Shown: positions 25,310-34,723, counted from the stretch's first letter. The stretch is DNA of 64,000 nt from Hyalangium versicolor (GCF_020103695.1 NZ_JAHXBF010000021.1:62001-126000), one strand, 5' to 3'. Notes: generated by a model from the letters alone, not told the origin. A program made the numbers and translations.

Positions 25310-27586
25310 ATGGGGCGTTCGTGGACCTTCGCACGCCGCGTCGGGGCGGGACTGGTGGCCTCCTGGGCAGTGGCCATCGCCATCCTCGTCACCTCGCTGC
25401 TCGCCGTGCGGTCGGTGCACCTGGGCAATGAGAAAGACCACCGGGAGCTGGCGGTGGAGTTGATCGAGGTGGACAGGCTGCGCAGGGCCTTCATCGACAA
25501 GGTGGCCAGTGAGCGGGGTTATGCCCTCTCGCGCGAGCCGTTGTTCGAGGAACAGATGGAGGCGGACCGTGAGCGCTTCCTGGCCACCGCCGAGCGGCTG
25601 CGCCTGAGGGTGACGAGCGCGGGTGGGGAGCTGCTGGTGGAACGGCTCCTGCTGGCCGAGCGTGAGCACGAGGAGACCGTGCGGCGGTTGCTGTGGGCTC
25701 CGCAGCGCTCCCCCAACCGTCAGGCGGTGGACGCACAGCTGCGCGCCCAGGCGGGGCATGCGCAAGAGGAGGTGGACGGGGCGATCGATGAGCTGGCCGC
25801 CTTCAGCGACGAGCGCCTGATGCGCACCATTCAGGAAGAGGTGCTCGAGGATCGGCAGGCGCTGTTCCTCATCTTCATCACGTCCGTGCTGGGGCTGCTG
25901 GGGATGATGAGCCTGGCGTGGGTGCTCGTGCGCAAGCTTCGCCCGCTGCAACGCAAGGCGAAGGACGTCGAGCAGCGCTTCCAACTGTTGGTGGAGGGGG
26001 TGCAGGACTACGCGGTGTATCTCCTGGATGCGCAGGGGCGGGTGGTGAGTTGGAACCCGGGAGCCGAGCGCATCAAGGGCTGGAAGGCGGAGGAGGTGGT
26101 GGGGCGTCCCCAATCCATTTTCTACACAGCGGAGGCCGTGGCGGAGGGAGAGCCTCAGCGGGAGCTGGCACGCGCCGAGCGGAACGGGAGGCTGCGCACC
26201 GAGGGCCTGCGGGTGCGCAAGGACGGCACCCGCTTCTGGGCCGAGGCCATCTACACGGCGCTGCGAGACGAGAACGGGCGGCTCAAGGGCTTCGCGAAGG
26301 TGATGAGGGACGTCACCGAGCGCCGGCGTGCCGAGCGGACCCAGCGGCTGTTCGCGGAGGCGGGCCGCATCTTCAACCTGTTGCTGGAGCCGGAGCTGAC
26401 GGTGTCGGAGCTGGCGCGGCTGATGGTGCCCGAGGTGGCGGACGGCTGTGTCCTCTTCATGAGGGCCTCGGGGGAGCGGCTGCTGCCGCAGGCGGTGACA
26501 CACGCCTCGGGGGAGAAGGAGCGGCTGATGTGGGAGCTGATCCAGCGCTACACCCCGGCGCTGGATGGGCCTACGGGTGTCGCGCGGGTGGTGCGCACGG
26601 GGCACTCGGAGCGGGTCGAGCAGGTGACGGACGAGGTGTTGGAGCTCATGGCTCGGGATGAGGAGCACCTGCGGCTGCTGCGGCGCATGGAGCTGACGTC
26701 GACGCTGGTGGTGCCGCTGTGCGTGAGGGGGCAGACGTCCGGGGCGCTGATGTTGCTGTGCAGCCAGCGGGAGCGGCCCTTCACGATGACGGATCAGATC
26801 TTCATGGAGGAGTTGGCGGGGCGGGCGGCGCTGGCGCTGGACAACGCGAGGCTCTTCCAGGAGGCGCAGCGGGCGCTGGAGCTGATCGGCGTGGCCTCGC
26901 ATGACCTGGCCAACCCGCTCAACGCGCTGCAGTTGTTGCTGAGCCGGCTGCGGCGGATGGAGCCGAAGGAAGAGCCTCAGCGGCTGAGGGAAGGCCTGGG
27001 AGCGGCGTTGCGGCATGCGCAGCGGCTGGGGCAGTTGCTGCACAACCTGTTGGATCTGTCGCGGCTGTCATCGGGGCAGCTGGCATTGGAGATATCGCGG
27101 GTGGACCTGACGGAGGTGGTGCGCGAGGTGGTGGATCGCCATGGCGAGCAGGCGGCCGAGGCGGGGTGTTCCATCTCCTTCGAGGCGGAGCCGCACATCG
27201 AAGGGGTGTGGGATCGGCTCCGGTTGGAGCGGGTGGTGACGAACCTGCTGTCGAACGCGTTGAAGTTCGGGCGAGGCAAGCCTGTGGAGGTGAGCCTGGC
27301 GCAGAAGGACGGCAGGGCGCGGCTGACGGTGAGGGACTACGGGGTGGGCATCCCGCAGGAGGCGCAGCGGCGCATCTTCGAGCGCTTCGAGCGGGCGCAG
27401 TCCGCGGGCAGGCATGCGGGGTTCGGGTTGGGGCTCTACATCGTCCGGCAATTGGTGGAGGCGCACGGGGGGACCATTGGGGTGGAGAGCATCCCGGATC
27501 AGGGAGCGACCTTCACAGTGGACCTGCCCCAGGTGCCGCCGACGGGCATCGAGGCCGAGCCAAGGTCGACCTCGGTACCCCACTGA
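25310..27586 (+). CDS. Membrane sensor histidine kinase (CHASE3-like, PAS, GAF)
   Basis: A 758-residue kinase starting at ATG 25310 with GGGGGGAGG immediately upstream. An N-terminal helix (VASWAVAIAILVTSLLAV), a helical periplasmic domain of about 150 residues resembling CHASE3, and a second helix (LFLIFITSVLGLLGMMSLAW) are followed by PAS/PAC (VEGVQDYAVYLLDAQGRVVS), GAF, HisKA with His in IGVASHDLANPLNALQ, and HATPase with GVGIPQEAQ and GFGLGLYIV boxes. No receiver is fused and no regulator gene is adjacent. It is divergent from the Cys-repeat lipoprotein gene. The reading frame stays open for 2 kb upstream of this start, but that part is antisense to the lipoprotein gene and is not coding. 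Confidence 0.88.
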   Translation: MGRSWTFARRVGAGLVASWAVAIAILVTSLLAVRSVHLGNEKDHRELAVELIEVDRLRRAFIDKVASERGYALSREPLFEEQMEADRERFLATAERLRLRVTSAGGELLVERLLLAEREHEETVRRLLWAPQRSPNRQAVDAQLRAQAGHAQEEVDGAIDELAAFSDERLMRTIQEEVLEDRQALFLIFITSVLGLLGMMSLAWVLVRKLRPLQRKAKDVEQRFQLLVEGVQDYAVYLLDAQGRVVSWNPGAERIKGWKAEEVVGRPQSIFYTAEAVAEGEPQRELARAERNGRLRTEGLRVRKDGTRFWAEAIYTALRDENGRLKGFAKVMRDVTERRRAERTQRLFAEAGRIFNLLLEPELTVSELARLMVPEVADGCVLFMRASGERLLPQAVTHASGEKERLMWELIQRYTPALDGPTGVARVVRTGHSERVEQVTDEVLELMARDEEHLRLLRRMELTSTLVVPLCVRGQTSGALMLLCSQRERPFTMTDQIFMEELAGRAALALDNARLFQEAQRALELIGVASHDLANPLNALQLLLSRLRRMEPKEEPQRLREGLGAALRHAQRLGQLLHNLLDLSRLSSGQLALEISRVDLTEVVREVVDRHGEQAAEAGCSISFEAEPHIEGVWDRLRLERVVTNLLSNALKFGRGKPVEVSLAQKDGRARLTVRDYGVGIPQEAQRRIFERFERAQSAGRHAGFGLGLYIVRQLVEAHGGTIGVESIPDQGATFTVDLPQVPPTGIEAEPRSTSVPH

Positions 27587-27599
27587 GCGGGACGGAGGC

Positions 27600-28511
27600 T
27601 CAGATGCGCAGCGTGGACTCGGGCTGCACGATGGGCATCATCCGCAGCGCCGAGTCGGCGGGCACCTTCTCCTGCTCCTCCATCTGCTCGAACTCCATGG
27701 CGTCATGGGCGCAGAAGATCGTCACCTCGGAACGGTGACGCATCGCCAGCCCGCGCAGCCGCTCCTGGTTGTAGTGCCTCAGGCGCGCGTCCTTCTGCAT
27801 CAGCGTCTGGTAGAAGCGCAGGCCCGGCGGGCAGCGCCGCCGCGCTGGATCCATCTCCCCATGGTGGAAGTACGCATCGCCCGCGTGCAGCAGCCAGCGC
27901 CCGCCTACGTTGAGCGCGATGCCCGCGTGCCCCAGCGTGTGGCCCAGCAGCGGCACGAACAGCAACTCCGGCGGCAACCCTGACAGCTCGCGCACGCACT
28001 CGAAGCCGTACCAGCGCTCGCCCCCCTTGGGCGTGGGGTACGTCACCCAGTTCGTCTGATGCATCCACTGCTGAGGCCGGAACCGCCGCCGATCCAGCGC
28101 CGTCGTCTGCGCCACCGCCGCCTGGTACTCCGCGTCCAGCAGGTGCACCCTCGCTCCCGGGAAGTCATCCAGCCCACCCGCATGGTCGAAGTCCAGGTGC
28201 GTCAGCAGGATGTCCGTCACGTCCGAGGCCTTGAAGCCCAGCCGCTCGATCTGCCGGATGGCCGTCATCCCCTCGTGGAGCCGCGGCCGGCACAGCGCGT
28301 TCAGGAATAGCGGGCTCAGCCGGGGCCGCGGATCCCTCACGTCGTTCAACCCGAAGCCCGTGTCCACGAGCACCAGGCTGCGGTCCGTCTCCACCAGCAG
28401 GCAGTGGCACACCAGCGCCGCGGGCCCGGACACCCCCTTCCTTCCGTCCATCAGCCGCCGGCCGGGAGGGCACATCGTCGTGCAGTTGAGGTGATGGATG
28501 CGCAGCGGCAT
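27600..28511 (-). CDS. MBL-fold hydrolase, N-acyl homoserine lactonase-like
   Basis: A 303-residue metallo-beta-lactamase-fold enzyme. The binuclear zinc site is visible as THLDFDHAGG (HxxxDH type), a later GHTLGHAGI His, an Asp in HAGDAYFHHG and a C-terminal FCAHDAMEF His. Order and length resemble AttM/AiiA-type lactonases that open the lactone of acyl-homoserine lactones, and quorum quenching would suit a predatory myxobacterium. Other lactone or ester substrates are equally possible. The enzyme is cytoplasmic and converges on the kinase gene. Confidence 0.72.
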   Translation of the reverse strand: MPLRIHHLNCTTMCPPGRRLMDGRKGVSGPAALVCHCLLVETDRSLVLVDTGFGLNDVRDPRPRLSPLFLNALCRPRLHEGMTAIRQIERLGFKASDVTDILLTHLDFDHAGGLDDFPGARVHLLDAEYQAAVAQTTALDRRRFRPQQWMHQTNWVTYPTPKGGERWYGFECVRELSGLPPELLFVPLLGHTLGHAGIALNVGGRWLLHAGDAYFHHGEMDPARRRCPPGLRFYQTLMQKDARLRHYNQERLRGLAMRHRSEVTIFCAHDAMEFEQMEEQEKVPADSALRMMPIVQPESTLRI

Positions 28512-28646
28512 GGTGGGGCTCCTGGGCTCGGGGCCTGGATGGCCCGGTCCGGAGCAAAGGTGTGCCGCCGTCCCGCTGAGAGGAATCCAACGCCCCCGGC
28601 GAAGGCAACCGCCCGAGGCCTGGCCGCCCGGGAGGCGAGGGGGGAG

Positions 28647-29162
28647 CTAGAGCCGCTCCGGGCTCTCGACCGTCCGCTCGTTTCGCAGGTTGCCGGTGTT
28701 CAGCGTGGAGGCGGGCTCGAACATGAGCATGTGGACCTCCTCCTCCGCCACGGGCCGGTGCTCCACGCCTCGGGGGACGATGAAGAACTCTCCGGGGTCC
28801 AGCACCACCGTCCGGTCCCGCATCTCCAGGCGCAGCCGGCCCTTCACCACCAGGAAGAGCTCGTCCTCGTTGTCGTGCTGGTGCCAGTCGAACGCGCCCA
28901 GCACCTTGGCCAGCTTCACCTGCTGCCCGTTCAGCTCGCCGACCACCTTGGGCTGCCAGTGCTCGGAGAACCGCGAGAACTTCTCCTCCAGGTTGACCTT
29001 CTCCACCGCGGCCTCCGGGGTCGACGTCGAGCCTGAGGCCTCTCTAGCCGGTGTCTCGGGCGGGGTCGAGCGGCGCGAGTCCCACCGCGGGCGCCAGCCA
29101 TGGCGGCCTCGTGCCGCCGCGCCGACTCCGTGGGTGGGCGGTGCTTCGATATCGCTCCTCAT
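28647..29162 (-). CDS. Cupin-domain protein
   Basis: A 171-residue protein with a single cupin barrel. ATG 29162 has GAGGGGGG 7 nt upstream and is preferred, although the first 50 residues are a low-complexity Arg/Pro/Ser extension and GTG 29006 would give a compact 119-residue cupin. Metal-binding motif 1 is seen in FDWHQHDNEDELFLVVKG (His, His, Glu) and motif 2 in PGEFFIVPRGVEHRP. The substrate is unknown; small stand-alone cupins are often mannose-6-phosphate-isomerase-like or regulatory. Confidence 0.75.
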   Translation of the reverse strand: MRSDIEAPPTHGVGAAARGRHGWRPRWDSRRSTPPETPAREASGSTSTPEAAVEKVNLEEKFSRFSEHWQPKVVGELNGQQVKLAKVLGAFDWHQHDNEDELFLVVKGRLRLEMRDRTVVLDPGEFFIVPRGVEHRPVAEEEVHMLMFEPASTLNTGNLRNERTVESPERL

Positions 29163-29361
29163 GACTGGCCCCCCTCGATGGGGCGCTGGGCCCCGTCTGG
29201 CGAAGATGCTGCTGGCAACCTAAGCACCCCCGGGCAGGCAGCCAGCCGCTTGTGTTCGCTGGTGAGCGGAGCCGTGCCCAGCAATGCCTCCGGAGGTTCT
29301 CCGTACCCCTCCTCACGGATGACTGGCGCTGACCCAGGCCTCCGCTCTAAAGAAGAGGCCC

Positions 29362-30015
29362 ATGGACCCCCAAATCATCATGGATCGGGTGATGCTGCTC
29401 ATCCCGCTCGTCCTGTCCCTGACAGTGCACGAGTTCGCCCACGCCTGGAGCGCGTGGAAACTGGGGGACGACACCGCGGCCCTCCAGGGGCGATTGACGC
29501 TCAACCCGGTGGCGCACATCGACCCGATCGGCACGTTGCTGCTGCCGCTGTTGGGCATCCCCTTCGGCTGGGCCAAGCCGGTGCCCGTCAATCCGGCGCG
29601 CTTCCGGCGAGGCGTGAACATGACGACGGGGATGATGCTCACCGCCGTGGCCGGCCCGCTGTCCAATCTGCTGCTGGCCATCGCCAGTGCCGTGTTCTAC
29701 GGGCTCACCCTGCGCTTCGCACCTGGCACGATAGATGCCAATCCGGGCCTGCACCGCTTCGTGGTGATCGCCGTGGCGATGAACGTGGCCCTGGCCATCT
29801 TCAACATGCTGCCCGTGCCGCCGCTCGATGGCAGCCGGGTGGTGGAGGGCGTGCTGCCCTACCGGCTGCGCGGCCTGTGGGATCGCGTGGTGCAGTTCAG
29901 CCCGTTCCTGCTCATCGGCCTCGTGTTCTTCGGGCGGGGGATCATCTCGGGGCCCATCGGCTACGTGCAGGGCTGGCTGTACGAGCTCATGTTCACCCTC
30001 GGCGTGGCGGGCTGA
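29362..30015 (+). CDS. Site-2 protease family (M50) membrane metallopeptidase
   Basis: A 217-residue integral membrane protein. The zinc motif HExxH is in LTVHEFAHAWSAW and the third ligand in NMLPVPPLDGSRVV. The short length and lack of a PDZ domain fit the compact M50 class related to SpoIVFB. These enzymes cut transmembrane anchors of regulators or signal peptides inside the bilayer. The partner is not evident here: the neighbouring cupin and PilZ genes are on the other strand. Confidence 0.85.
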   Translation: MDPQIIMDRVMLLIPLVLSLTVHEFAHAWSAWKLGDDTAALQGRLTLNPVAHIDPIGTLLLPLLGIPFGWAKPVPVNPARFRRGVNMTTGMMLTAVAGPLSNLLLAIASAVFYGLTLRFAPGTIDANPGLHRFVVIAVAMNVALAIFNMLPVPPLDGSRVVEGVLPYRLRGLWDRVVQFSPFLLIGLVFFGRGIISGPIGYVQGWLYELMFTLGVAG

Positions 30016-30074
30016 CGCCGAACGCCGAGCAGTTGGCTCGAACCGCGCCCGGAGGGGACCTCTGGAGAGGCTGC

Positions 30075-30977
30075 TCAGTCCGGGTAGAAGAGCGGCTCGC
30101 GCTTGCGCACGAAGTCGTTGATGAGCGAGGCCAGCTCAGGCTGCAGGTCTTGGAACTGGACCCCCACGCCTGGCATCAGGTCCGGCGTGTGAGAGTTCGG
30201 CTCGCGCAGCCAGCGCACCACCCCATGGGTCTTCAGCGGCCGGCCGCCGGGCAGCACGAGGTCCAGGTCCACCTGGGTGCCTCGCGGCACCGTCTCCACC
30301 GTGGCGATGAAGACGCCGCCCGAGCTGACGTCCGTGGAGAAGCCCGTGAAGAAGTTCGAGTCGCTGCCCAGGTGGATGTTTGTCTGCAGGCGGACCCGCG
30401 CGTGCTCGCGCTTCGGCACGCTCCGAACGGTGGAGGCGGCAGCGGCAGCGGCGGTCGCGGCACCCGGGGAGAACTGGGGCCTGGACCCGGTGCGAGCCTT
30501 CTGGGCCTCGCGGGCGCGGGCGGCCTCCTGCTCGCGGCGAGCCCGAGCGGCGGCCTCGGCGAGTTCCTTGAGCCGTGCCTCGGCCTCGGCCAGCTCCTTC
30601 GTCAGCGCGGTGGTCTGCTGCTGGAAGGCGTGCAGGGCGATCGTCATCTCCTGCGTGGCCTGGCGGCGGGCCTCCAGAGCCTTCTCGCGGGCGGAGAGCG
30701 CCTTCTCGCGGGCTGCCTCCACGGCCAGCTCGGGGATGGCGGCGGCCTGGAGCCTCGCGCCGATCTCCGGGAGCGAAATGTCCTCGGAGTGCTCGGACTG
30801 GGCCCGGCCCAGCTCGGTGCGGACCTGGGTCAGCCGAGAAGCGAGGGACTGGGCCTCCTGGGTAGCGCGGGAGACCTGATCCGCGAGCCGGGACTCCTGG
30901 GAGCCCAGCTCGGACTCTTCGCGAGCCAGCTCGGACTCGCGGGCATTGGGACGTTGGGTGTGGGACGGCGGGCTCAT
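30075..30977 (-). CDS. Coiled-coil PilZ-domain protein (TIGR02266 type)
   Basis: A 300-residue protein. Residues 10-160 are a long Glu/Ala/Arg-rich coiled coil, followed by an Ala-rich linker. The C-terminal 110 residues form a PilZ domain with KREHARVRLQ (arginine motif) and FSTDVSSGGVFIATVE (DxSxxG motif), the residues that bind cyclic di-GMP. The domain fits the Myxococcus paralogous PilZ group TIGR02266. It is likely an adaptor that changes oligomeric or partner interaction on binding the nucleotide. It converges on the site-2 protease gene. Confidence 0.8.
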   Translation of the reverse strand: MSPPSHTQRPNARESELAREESELGSQESRLADQVSRATQEAQSLASRLTQVRTELGRAQSEHSEDISLPEIGARLQAAAIPELAVEAAREKALSAREKALEARRQATQEMTIALHAFQQQTTALTKELAEAEARLKELAEAAARARREQEAARAREAQKARTGSRPQFSPGAATAAAAAASTVRSVPKREHARVRLQTNIHLGSDSNFFTGFSTDVSSGGVFIATVETVPRGTQVDLDLVLPGGRPLKTHGVVRWLREPNSHTPDLMPGVGVQFQDLQPELASLINDFVRKREPLFYPD

Positions 30978-31077
30978 CTCGGCGGGCTCCGGAGGGAGTC
31001 CACTCTAGCGCCCCTGCGTCCCGCCCACGAGCCCCCTGAAGTCCCACCCGGGGTGAATCCGGTAGGCAGGCAGGCAA

Positions 31078-31100
31078 GCACCCTCTAGAGAGGAGGGTGC
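31078..31100. terminator. Terminator of rtcB
   Basis: GCACCCTC and GAGGGTGC form a perfect 8-bp stem with a 7-nt loop, 17 nt beyond the rtcB stop. Confidence 0.65.
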
Positions 31101-31116
31101 CAGGGGCGGCCCGGCC

Positions 31117-32469
31117 TCAGTCCGCGCCCTTGATGCAGGCCACCGGCTTGAGGCGGCGTTCCACCTTGGCCAGCCCCGCCATCTCCACCGTGTCCAGCAC
31201 GTCGTCGAGGTTCTTGTAGCAGGGCCCCGACTCGTCCAGCGGCGTCTGGCGGGTATTGAGGAGAATGCCAGCCTGGGCCATGCGCTTGTCCGTCTCCTCC
31301 TGCTGGAGCACGCGCCGGGCCTCGCCGCGAGACAGCCGCCGGCCCGAGCCGTGGTTCACCGAGTAGATGGACTTGGCGGCACCCTCCTCGGCGAAAAGGA
31401 TGGCGCTGCCCGTCTCCATGGAGCCGGGGATGAGGATGGGGTGGCCGGTGTGCTCCCACGCCGTCTTCTTCAGGGCGGGGTGGCCCTTGGGGAAGGCGCG
31501 GGTGGCGCCCTTGCGGGCCACGAACTTACCGGCCTCCTTCTGGATGAGGTTGTGGGAGATCTCGTAATAGATGTCCGCGGTGCCGCCGAACACCTCTTCG
31601 AGCGCGGCGCACACGGCCTCGCCGATGATGAGCCGATTGGCCACCGCGAAGTTGGCCGCCATGTTGTGGAGGTTCCAGTACTCGCGGCCGAGCTTGGACT
31701 CGGCATCCAGCCAGACGAAGTCCTCGCTGCGGCTCTTGAGGCCCAGGGCGTGCGCGCCCTCGACGAAGAAGTGCTTGGCGATGTTCCACCCGAAGCCGCG
31801 GCTGCCGGTGTGCAGCATCACCCACACGCGGCCGTCCTGATCCACCTGCATCTCGGTGAAGTGGTTGCCGCCGCCGAGGCTGCCGAGCTGGTCCCGCTTG
31901 TCGTGGGCCTTCTCGGGGATGTCCACCCGGTCATCCTCGACGGGGATGAAGTCGCGCTCGGTGGTGGAGGCGTTGCGGCCGAGGGCCTTGGCGCCGTGGC
32001 GGACGACTTCGGCGAAGGTGCTGGGGGAGACGCGGCGCTGCTTCTGCACCCGGCTGGCGCCGACGCCCACGGCGATGCGCTGGGTGACTTCGTCGATCCA
32101 CCGCCGGCGCTTCTCCTTGTCGGCCACGTCCTCGGCGGTGAGGGTCGTCTTGAGCTGCACCATGCCGCAGCCGATGTCGTAGCCGGCGGCGGTGGGGAGG
32201 AGGATGCCGTCGGTTTCCACCACGGTGCCGATGGGCACGCCGTAGCCCACGTGACAGTCCGGAGTGACGGCGACGCGGGTGACGCCGGGGAAGGAGGCGG
32301 CGTTGACGACTTGATCGAAGACAGCCTCCTCCAGGCCGGGGGTTTCGGCGCCGTCGCCGTAGAGGAGCTTGTCCGAGAGGAACAGGTCGGCATGGACCCG
32401 CATCGTCTTGGTCTTCGGCAGCACGTAGTGGCCTTCCGAGACCTTCTCCAACCTTTGAATCCAACCCAT
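31117..32469 (-). CDS. rtcB: RNA-splicing ligase RtcB
   Basis: A 450-residue RtcB, the Mn- and GTP-dependent ligase that joins 2',3'-cyclic phosphate or 3'-phosphate RNA ends to 5'-OH ends in tRNA splicing or RNA repair. Conserved blocks are VAVTPDCHVGYGVPIGTV, the metal-binding Cys in AAGYDIGCGMVQ, SLGGGNHFTE, HTGSRGFGWNIAKHF, EISHN and NHGSGRRLSR, whose His is the guanylylated residue in the family. No archease or RtcA gene is adjacent. It is divergent from the Septu-like pair (188-bp gap), so a shared regulatory region is possible. Confidence 0.93.
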   Translation of the reverse strand: MGWIQRLEKVSEGHYVLPKTKTMRVHADLFLSDKLLYGDGAETPGLEEAVFDQVVNAASFPGVTRVAVTPDCHVGYGVPIGTVVETDGILLPTAAGYDIGCGMVQLKTTLTAEDVADKEKRRRWIDEVTQRIAVGVGASRVQKQRRVSPSTFAEVVRHGAKALGRNASTTERDFIPVEDDRVDIPEKAHDKRDQLGSLGGGNHFTEMQVDQDGRVWVMLHTGSRGFGWNIAKHFFVEGAHALGLKSRSEDFVWLDAESKLGREYWNLHNMAANFAVANRLIIGEAVCAALEEVFGGTADIYYEISHNLIQKEAGKFVARKGATRAFPKGHPALKKTAWEHTGHPILIPGSMETGSAILFAEEGAAKSIYSVNHGSGRRLSRGEARRVLQQEETDKRMAQAGILLNTRQTPLDESGPCYKNLDDVLDTVEMAGLAKVERRLKPVACIKGAD

Positions 32470-32657
32470 GGTGCAGCCCTCCCGGGGTCATTCAACACGC
32501 GGCAGCGACGGTACCCTCCGGAGGAGGCTGACTCGCAGGCGTGATAACCCAGGATACGCTGTGAGGTAGGCGGGCCAGGGGGCAAGCGGTTTCGTGCCGA
32601 GCGGGCGCTTCTGGCGTAAGGAACGTTGTGGGCCATGGGCCACGAAGGAGCAGGGGA

Positions 32658-33929
32658 ATGCGCGTCGAGCGACTGGAGCTGACCAACTTCCGGGGCATCC
32701 GCCACCTCGAGCTGGAGTTCCCCACGCAGACCACGGTCCTGGTGGGCATCAATGGCGTGGGCAAGTCGGCCATCCTCGACGCATTGGCGGTATTGCTCCA
32801 AGTGCTCTCCACCGAGCTGGTTCGTTCTCCAGGCCCCTTCCTCATGACCACTGGCGGGTTGGGGCCGTCCGCCGATCATGACATTCGAGTGGGAGCAGAC
32901 TCCTTGACGCTCTCCATCCAGGCTTCGGAGGGGGGCGACAAGTTCTCATGGAGGAGGACAACGTCGGGTCGGCGTTGGGAATTCGACTGGGAACATTCCG
33001 ACCTTGAAGCCCTGGTCGGGCATCTGAGGAAGAAGCAACTCTTCCCCTTGGTGGTGCAGTACGCGACGAGCCGGGGTCAGTGGTCGGAGACCTCGCATCT
33101 GGACAATTCGAGAGTCAGCGAGCCAGCCGACGCCTTCCGTGATGCCTATCCCGCGGGAAGGAAGACCTTCGACGCGTTCTACGCGTGGTTTCGAGAGCGC
33201 GAAGACATCGAAAACGAAGAGCGCGCAAAGGACAATCGTGCGTTCCTGGATCCACAGCTCGAAGCCGTTCGTACCGCTGTAGCCGCCCTGCTTCAGGGCT
33301 TCTCTCATCTTCGGATTGAGCGGAAGCGGAAGCGCATGACGGTGCAAAAGAATGAGGAGATCCTCGATGTCACTCAGCTTTCCTCCGGAGAAAAGGCCCT
33401 CCTGACGCTGGTGAGTGATCTCGCGAGGCGGCTCTCCATCCTGAACCCAATAGCAGCGGATCCGCGACTGAGTGAGGGTGTTGTGCTCATCGACGAGGTG
33501 GACCTGCACCTCCATCCACGCTGGCAGCGGATGCTCCTTCCCGCCCTGGAGCGGACGTTCCCCCACTGCCAGTTCATCGTCACCACGCACTCGCCGCAGG
33601 TCATCAGCGAAGTGAAGCCGGAGTGCATCTATCTGCTGGAGCGCAAGGACGGTGAGACCGTCGCACGGCGCCCAGAGTCCTCTTTCGGTCTCGATAGCAA
33701 CCGGATCCTCGAGGACCTGATGGGCGTGGACGAGCGGCCCCGGCGCATCAAGGAGCAACTGATCCAGTTCTTCCGCTTGATCGACGATGGCAAGCTCGAC
33801 GAGGCCAAGGCGCTTCGACGCCAACTGGAGGAGGAGATTGGCTCCGACGAGCCGAGCTTCGCAAAGGGAGATGTCCTGATCCGACGCAAGGAGATGCTGA
33901 CCGGTGCGCCCCATCGTCCGCAGCGCTGA
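32658..33929 (+). CDS. ptuA: PtuA-like AAA ATPase of a Septu-type anti-phage system
   Basis: A 423-residue SMC/RecF-like ATPase; ATG 32658 is preceded by GGAGCAGGGGA. Walker A is GINGVGKSAI (residues 30-39), the ABC-type signature LSSGEKALL (241-249) and Walker B GVVLIDEVDLHLHPRW (274-289), followed by TTHSPQVI, the usual H-loop region of AAA_15/OLD-like ATPases. The insert between Walker A and the signature (about 200 residues) is charged. The next gene overlaps by 26 bp and encodes an HNH protein; ATPase plus HNH nuclease is the Septu (PtuA-PtuB) defence pair, also used as retron effector. No reverse transcriptase or retron RNA was seen. Base composition is a little less G+C rich than the neighbours, suggesting transfer. 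Confidence 0.82.
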   Translation: MRVERLELTNFRGIRHLELEFPTQTTVLVGINGVGKSAILDALAVLLQVLSTELVRSPGPFLMTTGGLGPSADHDIRVGADSLTLSIQASEGGDKFSWRRTTSGRRWEFDWEHSDLEALVGHLRKKQLFPLVVQYATSRGQWSETSHLDNSRVSEPADAFRDAYPAGRKTFDAFYAWFREREDIENEERAKDNRAFLDPQLEAVRTAVAALLQGFSHLRIERKRKRMTVQKNEEILDVTQLSSGEKALLTLVSDLARRLSILNPIAADPRLSEGVVLIDEVDLHLHPRWQRMLLPALERTFPHCQFIVTTHSPQVISEVKPECIYLLERKDGETVARRPESSFGLDSNRILEDLMGVDERPRRIKEQLIQFFRLIDDGKLDEAKALRRQLEEEIGSDEPSFAKGDVLIRRKEMLTGAPHRPQR

Positions 33930-34554
33930 ACCCGCTGCCTTCACCGCCTGGAAGGCGCTGGCCTCGCCAGACTGGCAGCCGAGTTGGGACAATTTCCAGA
34001 AGCCCGAGAAGCCCGAGGTCCTCACGGCACTGCTGAGGGATCAGGGTTTCGTCTGCTCCTACTGCGAGCAGCGGGTGGACATGCGTGGCTCTCATATCGA
34101 GCATCTGGAATCACGCCATGCCGCTCCGCATCGGGCCTTGGAGTTCTCCAACCTCCTGGCCTCCTGTCAGGGCGAACTCCCCAGGGAGCCCGCGCACTGT
34201 GGTCACCTGAAGGGCCACGAGCCTCTCGGTGTTCACCCTCTGCTACCCGAGTGTCGGGAGTACTTCATCTTCGACAGCGCGGGAGGAATCCGATCGAGTC
34301 CTGATCCCGCCAGGGCTGCCAGTGCTCAGCATGCCATCGCAACGCTGGGCTTGGGGATCCCGAAGCTCATGGCGATGAGACGTGCGGCCATTGAAGGGGC
34401 GATGGCTCTCTTGCAGGAAGGCGCCAGCGACGAGGAGATCCGCCGGTTCATCGCCGTCATCGATGATCGAGATGCGGCGGGGCAGCACACCCCTTTTGCG
34501 AGCGCCATCGTGCAGTTCCTCACTGCCTATCTCGTGCCTGCGCCAGCCTCGTGA
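33904..34554 (+). CDS. ptuB: PtuB-like HNH endonuclease (TIGR02646 type)
   Basis: A 216-residue protein starting at GTG 33904, overlapping ptuA by 26 bp, so translation is coupled. The N-terminal half carries a zinc-finger HNH module: CSYC (51-54), IEHLESRH (His67 near the catalytic position), SNLLASC (Asn83, Cys88) and HCG (98-100). This arrangement matches the HNH partner of retron and Septu ATPases. In the known system PtuB is the DNA- or RNA-cleaving effector held in a complex with PtuA and released when phage infection lowers nucleotide levels. The C-terminal half is helical with no recognisable motif. Confidence 0.8.
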   Translation: MRPIVRSAEPAAFTAWKALASPDWQPSWDNFQKPEKPEVLTALLRDQGFVCSYCEQRVDMRGSHIEHLESRHAAPHRALEFSNLLASCQGELPREPAHCGHLKGHEPLGVHPLLPECREYFIFDSAGGIRSSPDPARAASAQHAIATLGLGIPKLMAMRRAAIEGAMALLQEGASDEEIRRFIAVIDDRDAAGQHTPFASAIVQFLTAYLVPAPAS

Positions 34555-34570
34555 GCCACCGGACATCACT

Positions 34571-34599
34571 TCCCTCGTAGCCGCCTTGTCCTCGAGGGA
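34571..34599. terminator. Putative terminator of the Septu-like operon
   Basis: TCCCTCG and CGAGGGA form a 7-bp stem with a 15-nt loop, starting 17 nt after the ptuB stop. There is no U-tract. Confidence 0.45.
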
Positions 34600-34723
34600 G
34601 GGACAGGTTGCCTTGCGAGCGATGTTTCGGTCCCGCACATCTGGATCCGCTGGGTAGGACCGAGGGCTTGCCGCAGTTGCGCGGCGTCCCCATTCATCTC
34701 GCATAGCAACAGGGGGTAGGGCG

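Noticed and set aside
32470..32657. Retron RNA or reverse transcriptase upstream of the PtuA/PtuB-like pair
   Set aside because: The 188-bp gap is too short for a reverse transcriptase and shows no long msr-msd inverted repeat; the next gene is rtcB.
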